In this document: piece after piece, positions 33,801 to 37,803 of the stretch | How positions within the stretch are numbered: position 1 is the first letter of the stretch | Layout: each line of letters begins with the position of its first letter | Assembly: GCA_015143735.1 (NCBI GenBank) | Contig: VKHC01000007.1 | Coordinates: forward strand, 1-37,803 | Direction: 5' to 3' | DNA: 37,803 nt | Source: Synura sp. LO234KE | Lineage: Eukaryota; Sar; Synurophyceae; Synurales; Mallomonadaceae | Made by a program: the position numbers and the translations under genes | Notes under the pieces: model-generated | Databases searched by the model: none | Told to the model about the DNA's origin: nothing | What the model saw: only the letters and a program-made list of their open reading frames with translations

Positions 33801-35026
33801 ACTTTACTTGTATAGATGATTCGCCGTTCAGTTATTTTAAAGGTCGATTTTATTCGTCATTCATTAAAATACAAAACACAGGCGGCTTTCTGGTCACGTT
33901 TATAACCGAATTAGGCGATCTTCCGCTGATGAAATCGAGCAACAACTCTGTTCATGTGTACAACCACACGGATGGAACTAAAGTAAGTGCGACTATTTTT
34001 CGAAGAACATGCTATATTTACTCGCGTTTGTCAACCACTATTGTTGGTGATTTCCCCCCAGACAAACTTGGAATGCAGCGGAATCGATTTCGGGCTTTGC
34101 GATCGGTCCTCAGGTACGAGGCAATCAGGCAGGTCTCAAGCGCCGCGTAATCAATTATATTTCTGTGGGTCCCTCATATTCAGGAATGTGCTTGTGCCGG
34201 AGTGGGTACGGTTCGTCCAACGGATCAAACTTTCCAGGTTTACTACTTTATTTATTTTTATGTGTGCTAATATAACTCACCATATTTAAACTTTACCTTG
34301 GCTTTGGCTGGGGTGGGCCGCTAAACCAAGTTCCGTTCTGTAATTCCGCATCTCTAATACCTGATTTTTGTGAATACTTCATAATTCAATTTTCTATGCC
34401 ATCACGGAAATATTCCATGCTCTACAATACCCGAAATTTTAAATAGTTGGTATGAACCATCCCAATCCCACGATACCAGTATCCTATTCGGTACCCAATT
34501 GGTGATGGCGATTAATTTGTGGATGCATGTTCTTCATGCATGCATTCTTGCAGTCGAGAATGGCTTCCAATACTAAGTCCTTCGTTTCCGTGATCAGAAT
34601 AAAGAATTGTCGTACATGATCTCTGAGTATTGTTGCACGGTGCTCCACCTTCCCTGCGATGTGTTATGTGCAGGCGGGAGAGGAGACTGCGGGTACCATT
34701 CCTTGTATCCGGCGAGCGGCGGATCAAGGGAGAGTAACAGAGGAGATGCAGGTTATGTATGACAAGAAAGGCATGCGACAGGTGACCATTCTGTGAACCA
34801 GAAAATGTGATATATTGATCCTCAGTTTTATTTGAATTCCGTTCAGATTTACCAGCCAGCCCTTCTATGCAATGAGGCGTCATTGCTTTGGAGAACGAAG
34901 CCCAGGGGGTCATGGGGAGCGGTTATAATTATTCTCATGGTGGTTGTAGTGGATGTGTTTATGTTGGCCCTCTTAATTCCGCCCCTGTCATTTTCATCCA
35001 CTAAAATTTGTCGGGGGGAAATTTAA
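27837..35026 (+). CDS. Multi-module EGF/tenascin-like membrane protein
   Basis: Thirty exons can be joined: 27837-28023, 28084-28169, 28222-28291, 28357-28447, 28572-28671, 28906-28959, 29256-29313, 29406-29679, 30037-30080, 30143-30277, 30483-30541, 30645-30779, 30861-30939, 31311-31373, 31453-31508, 31587-31685, 31927-31963, 32031-32114, 32207-32248, 32351-32458, 32550-32646, 32798-32863, 33045-33108, 33219-33323, 33576-33690, 33882-33982, 34062-34113, 34184-34237, 34674-34756 and 34847-35026. All phases fit; the product is 925 aa. It opens with a hydrophobic signal/anchor. Then come EGF units (ECSNMGQCDYTTGKCLC, CSGHGRC, DAHKIQGCVCDYGYEGYDC), a beta-rich domain, CSNQGYCDRATGVCKC and RGDCGY. 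The same order repeats from 31927. The last exon has a membrane helix (AVIIILMVVVVDVFML). Likely a cell-surface adhesion or matrix protein. Exons 9, 29 and 30 are least sure. Confidence 0.8.
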
Positions 35027-35890
35027 TATGCAACTTCGTGGTATTCCTAGAAAAAGTTAAAGGCTCGTTGCTTTAAGAAACAAGGAAGTTAATGGGGTAC
35101 AGATATGGAAAGAAGTAAGATAGTGTCAAGTTAGAGGGATACCACTCTGTGAGCGCGAGAAGAAAACTCTTAAGCCAAGGAAGTTCATCAAGAAACCGGC
35201 ACCTGTTGTTTGCGCAATAATGGTCAGCATAATAACACATATTTCCCCCCTCCTCAGAGGAGCGAACGATTTTTTACTAAACAAGTTCGGCACTTTGCTT
35301 GTATCAATACTTTTGTTATGATTCCTCGTCCTGCCAGTGCACCATTTGTTATAATTACGCGGACGTCCTATAACATCACCTTTGTCAGCAAAAATATCCC
35401 CCTACTACCAGCAGGAACAACCAATCGAAACTATCCTCATATCACAGCTGCTCTAGAAACAAGTATATCCGCTCCCCCCCACCTGCTTCTGCTTCTACTT
35501 ATTTTACTGCGTGGTACTCCTATTATTTTGCGCGAGTAGCTCGCTCCTTCATACTTTTATCCAAGATATTGTATCACCAGGGCGTATCGTCACTACAAAT
35601 TGTTGTGACTGATTTATCACGGGGGCTCGTACCACTGCTCCTGTGTGGAGGATAGCTAATAATTGGCTGGTGAATGCAATTAAGTTTTAGCTCACTGACG
35701 GATATAGCTCAATAGAAGTACTAGTTGCAGGTAATCACAATAACAGGTTAAAAAATAGTGAATTTTAAGCATGCTTAACTTAAATATTACCAATCCTCTT
35801 CGCAGGCGCCGTTGAGTATGAACGTGTGACTTTCCTGTATAATCGACTCTAAGACCTGCTGGAACACAGCTTTCCTCTCAAAAGTAAAAT
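35027..35890. other. Intergenic between convergent genes
   Basis: No gene is firmly supported. A plus frame at 35210-35539 ends in a hydrophobic run (PPHLLLLLLILLRGTP) and is preceded by a good acceptor-like tract (TTTCCCCCCTCCTCAG at about 35240-35258). It could be an alternative last exon of the EGF-like gene but could not be joined with certainty. Confidence 0.35.
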
Positions 35891-37803
35891 TTATCTTTCA
35901 AGCAATCGCTTGTTGCGAATTATTGGTTTTGGTTTCTCTTTGTCCAGCAGCAGCTTAAACATACCCGTGCCTACCGGTACTGGAACACCCATAATAATAC
36001 ACTCTGACACTCCTACGATGGAATCTTCTCGGGAATGTACTGCTGCGTCGAACAAATGGTCTGTGGTCTTCTCAAAAGAGGCCAACATAAGTACGCTCTC
36101 CCTCATCTTCGCTACTCCAAACCGAGTGATACCAAGTATCTCCCCTTTGAATGACATCACGTCGGACAAGAGCATCAAATGTCTTCTGTCGACAGTTATA
36201 CCGTAAGCAGCCATGATATAACTTATTTCTGAGGCTACCATTAACCGCGCTGCTTCGATCCCGAGAACCTGCTGCACTTCCAGGATGTGATTCGACTTGC
36301 AACTGCGACCATCCACGCCGGGAGAGCCCATAACTTCCGCCAACCCGTAACCTTCTACCAGCAAATAGTACGTCTTCAGCCCATTCACTTCCTCCTCATT
36401 GATAACGGCTCTGGACACCGATGGAATCCCTTGAACTATGACATGAGGCAAGGCCGACTTCAGTGCCTGGACAATGAAATATATCTTTTGGTGAGACGGT
36501 ATCCCTCGATTCGTCTCCTTGACCTCAGGTGGAAGGATGCGCAACCGATCCGCCTTCCCGGAGATCACTAACACGTGCTTGTCCTTAAGCAAACGTAGTT
36601 CAGGCGATTTCACAGAACTAGCAACAACGTGATTCAAAATAGCATCTCGTACAGTATGGGCGTTTACATTCAGGTGCAGATTTTGGATGGTGACCATATC
36701 GAGTTTGATAGACACGTAGCTCATTTCAGGCGAGTGCACCTCGCGGACGTATTCCGCGATCTCTCCTAAAGTGGTCTTCTCGATTTGCGCTTTAACTATT
36801 CTAGCCGATGTCTTGCTGTTATTTTGCACAAGGTGGGCGGTAATAATAGGAGTTGAGATTGTTTTGGATGCATTTATGATTTCCTTGAGCCGAGGTACAC
36901 CGAGGGTGACGTTCATCGAGGCCACTCCGGCGAAGTGAAACGTCTTCAGAGTCATTTGCGTGCCTACGTAGAGATAACAAACATTAGACAGTGCATGAAA
37001 AAGCTCACTCCACGATACCAAATGATCGTTTGGGACAAAAAGCGTCAAACTCCCGATAGAGGAAATATCAAATTACTGCTAAACAAATTAAGAGAACAAT
37101 ACACAATCTATACCCACTAAAGTAAAGTCCATGGGTCAGACTGCACACAGACACACAAACCTGGTTCCGATATCGACTGGGCCCCCACCGCTCCTACGGC
37201 CTCTCCTGCCTCCATACATGACATGTCGTACTTCTTCAGCGCGCGGTCAAGAATCAGGCCCGCCTGGGATCGGGTAATACGAAACACGTTCTCGCGCAGC
37301 AACCGACGCACCACGTAGTTCTCAAGCGTGCCCGGACACGCAGCTCGTTGACTCCACTGCAGACGCTCGGTCATATTCATGTCCTTCAGTCGTTGGCGTA
37401 TATCTGAGATCTTCTCGTTTTGAAGTTCGCGAAAAGCATGAATCCCTTCTGCCTTGAGTATAAAGTCCGCATTATATGCGTTCAATTGTTCCAGTGACTC
37501 GGATATGCCGGCTTGGTCGTAGAAAAACTTTTTCGTCTCTTCTAAAAACAGCTGTCCTTTGGGTAACAAGACTTGGAATCTAGTGGAGGAGATCTCGTTG
37601 TCGATAAAGGACCGTATTTCTGATGCTGTCATCGTATTCTCCTCAGGGAACAAGTGCAACGCGCATATATTCGCCACGAGACGCGTGTAGTCCACCGGTC
37701 GGTCGCCGCCCTCCATGACCTGTGGATTCAGGCCGTCATCTCCGTAACAGAACTGCACGATTGTCTGCTCACTATTCCGCACAGTAGCGTCGTATTGCAG
37801 GGA
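35891..37803 (-). CDS. RPC1: RNA polymerase III largest subunit (RPC1), C-terminal part
   Basis: The visible part has two exons: 37803-37161 (continues beyond the window) and 36963-35891, joined in phase 1 over a 197-bp intron, for 571 aa. The first exon has SLQYDATVRNSEQT, YGDDGLNP and, at its end, AVGAVGAQSISEPG. The second starts TQMTLKTFHFAGVASMN, the trigger-loop segment, and goes on with GVPRLKEIINASKTISTPII. The motifs GIPSVSRAVI, DVMSFKGEILGITRFGVAKM, SVLMLASFEKTTDHLFDAA and SECIIMGVPVPVGTGMFKLL are those of the Pol III subunit rather than Pol I or II. The protein forms the catalytic core, with RPC2, of the enzyme that makes tRNA and 5S rRNA. One near-invariant Gly in the QSIGEPG motif is Ser here. 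It converges with the EGF-like gene. Confidence 0.95.

Noticed and set aside
35210-35539. Plus frame with hydrophobic C-terminus as the last exon of the EGF-like gene
   Set aside because: Joining exon 29 to 34847-35026 already gives a membrane helix and a stop in phase; this frame could not be connected without an extra unseen donor.
1-37803. tRNA, rRNA, CRISPR arrays, bacterial operons
   Set aside because: No tRNA B-box with a matching cloverleaf, no rRNA sequence and no regularly spaced repeats were seen. The spliced genes show eukaryotic DNA.

Overview
The window is nuclear DNA of a eukaryote, most likely a stramenopile (heterokont alga or relative). The coding regions are broken by GT-AG introns (and one GC-AG intron) whose phases join up across the exons. 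One gene is built from the EGF/tenascin-like modules that I know chiefly from stramenopile genomes. A second is a stand-alone array of helicase-associated (HA) repeats, also common in that group. A third carries SHIPPO (STPGR) repeats, which points to a flagellated cell. I cannot name a genus.

Left part (1-12512). The 3' end of an acetyl-CoA synthetase gene (+, exons 214-2030) has a 657-bp fold-back repeat, made of two decayed and mirrored copies of a gene fragment, inside one of its introns. A 390-aa HA-repeat protein follows (-, 4046-2825). Diverging from it is a 15-exon gene for a 676-aa coiled-coil/SHIPPO protein (+, 4490-8795). Next comes a complete class C GPCR of the GABA-B-like type (+, 9694-12512, one intron).

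Middle (12513-23919). This is gene-poor, repeat-rich DNA. It holds two degenerate retroelement remnants of the same family, recognised by decayed RNase H domains at about 14050-14240 and 22729-23189. It also holds a small ORF at 14867-15184, a 21-bp tandem repeat, a 576-aa acidic protein with an N-terminal targeting signal (-, 18871-16311), a 23-bp tandem duplication, and a 250-bp MITE with long inverted repeats flanked by TA.

Right part (23920-37803). A membrane-anchored CocE/NonD-type S15-family hydrolase (-, 27730-23920, about 964 aa in six exons, triad S191/D382/H410) is head-to-head, 106 bp apart, with a 30-exon EGF/tenascin-like protein (+, 27837-35026, 925 aa). The latter has an N-terminal signal or anchor, two long duplicated modules and a C-terminal membrane segment. 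The window ends with the C-terminal part of the largest subunit of RNA polymerase III (-, 37803-35891, open at the right edge).

Exon borders were read by eye from splice motifs, phase and family conservation. In every multi-exon model the phases are consistent and the total length is a multiple of three, but no transcript evidence was available.
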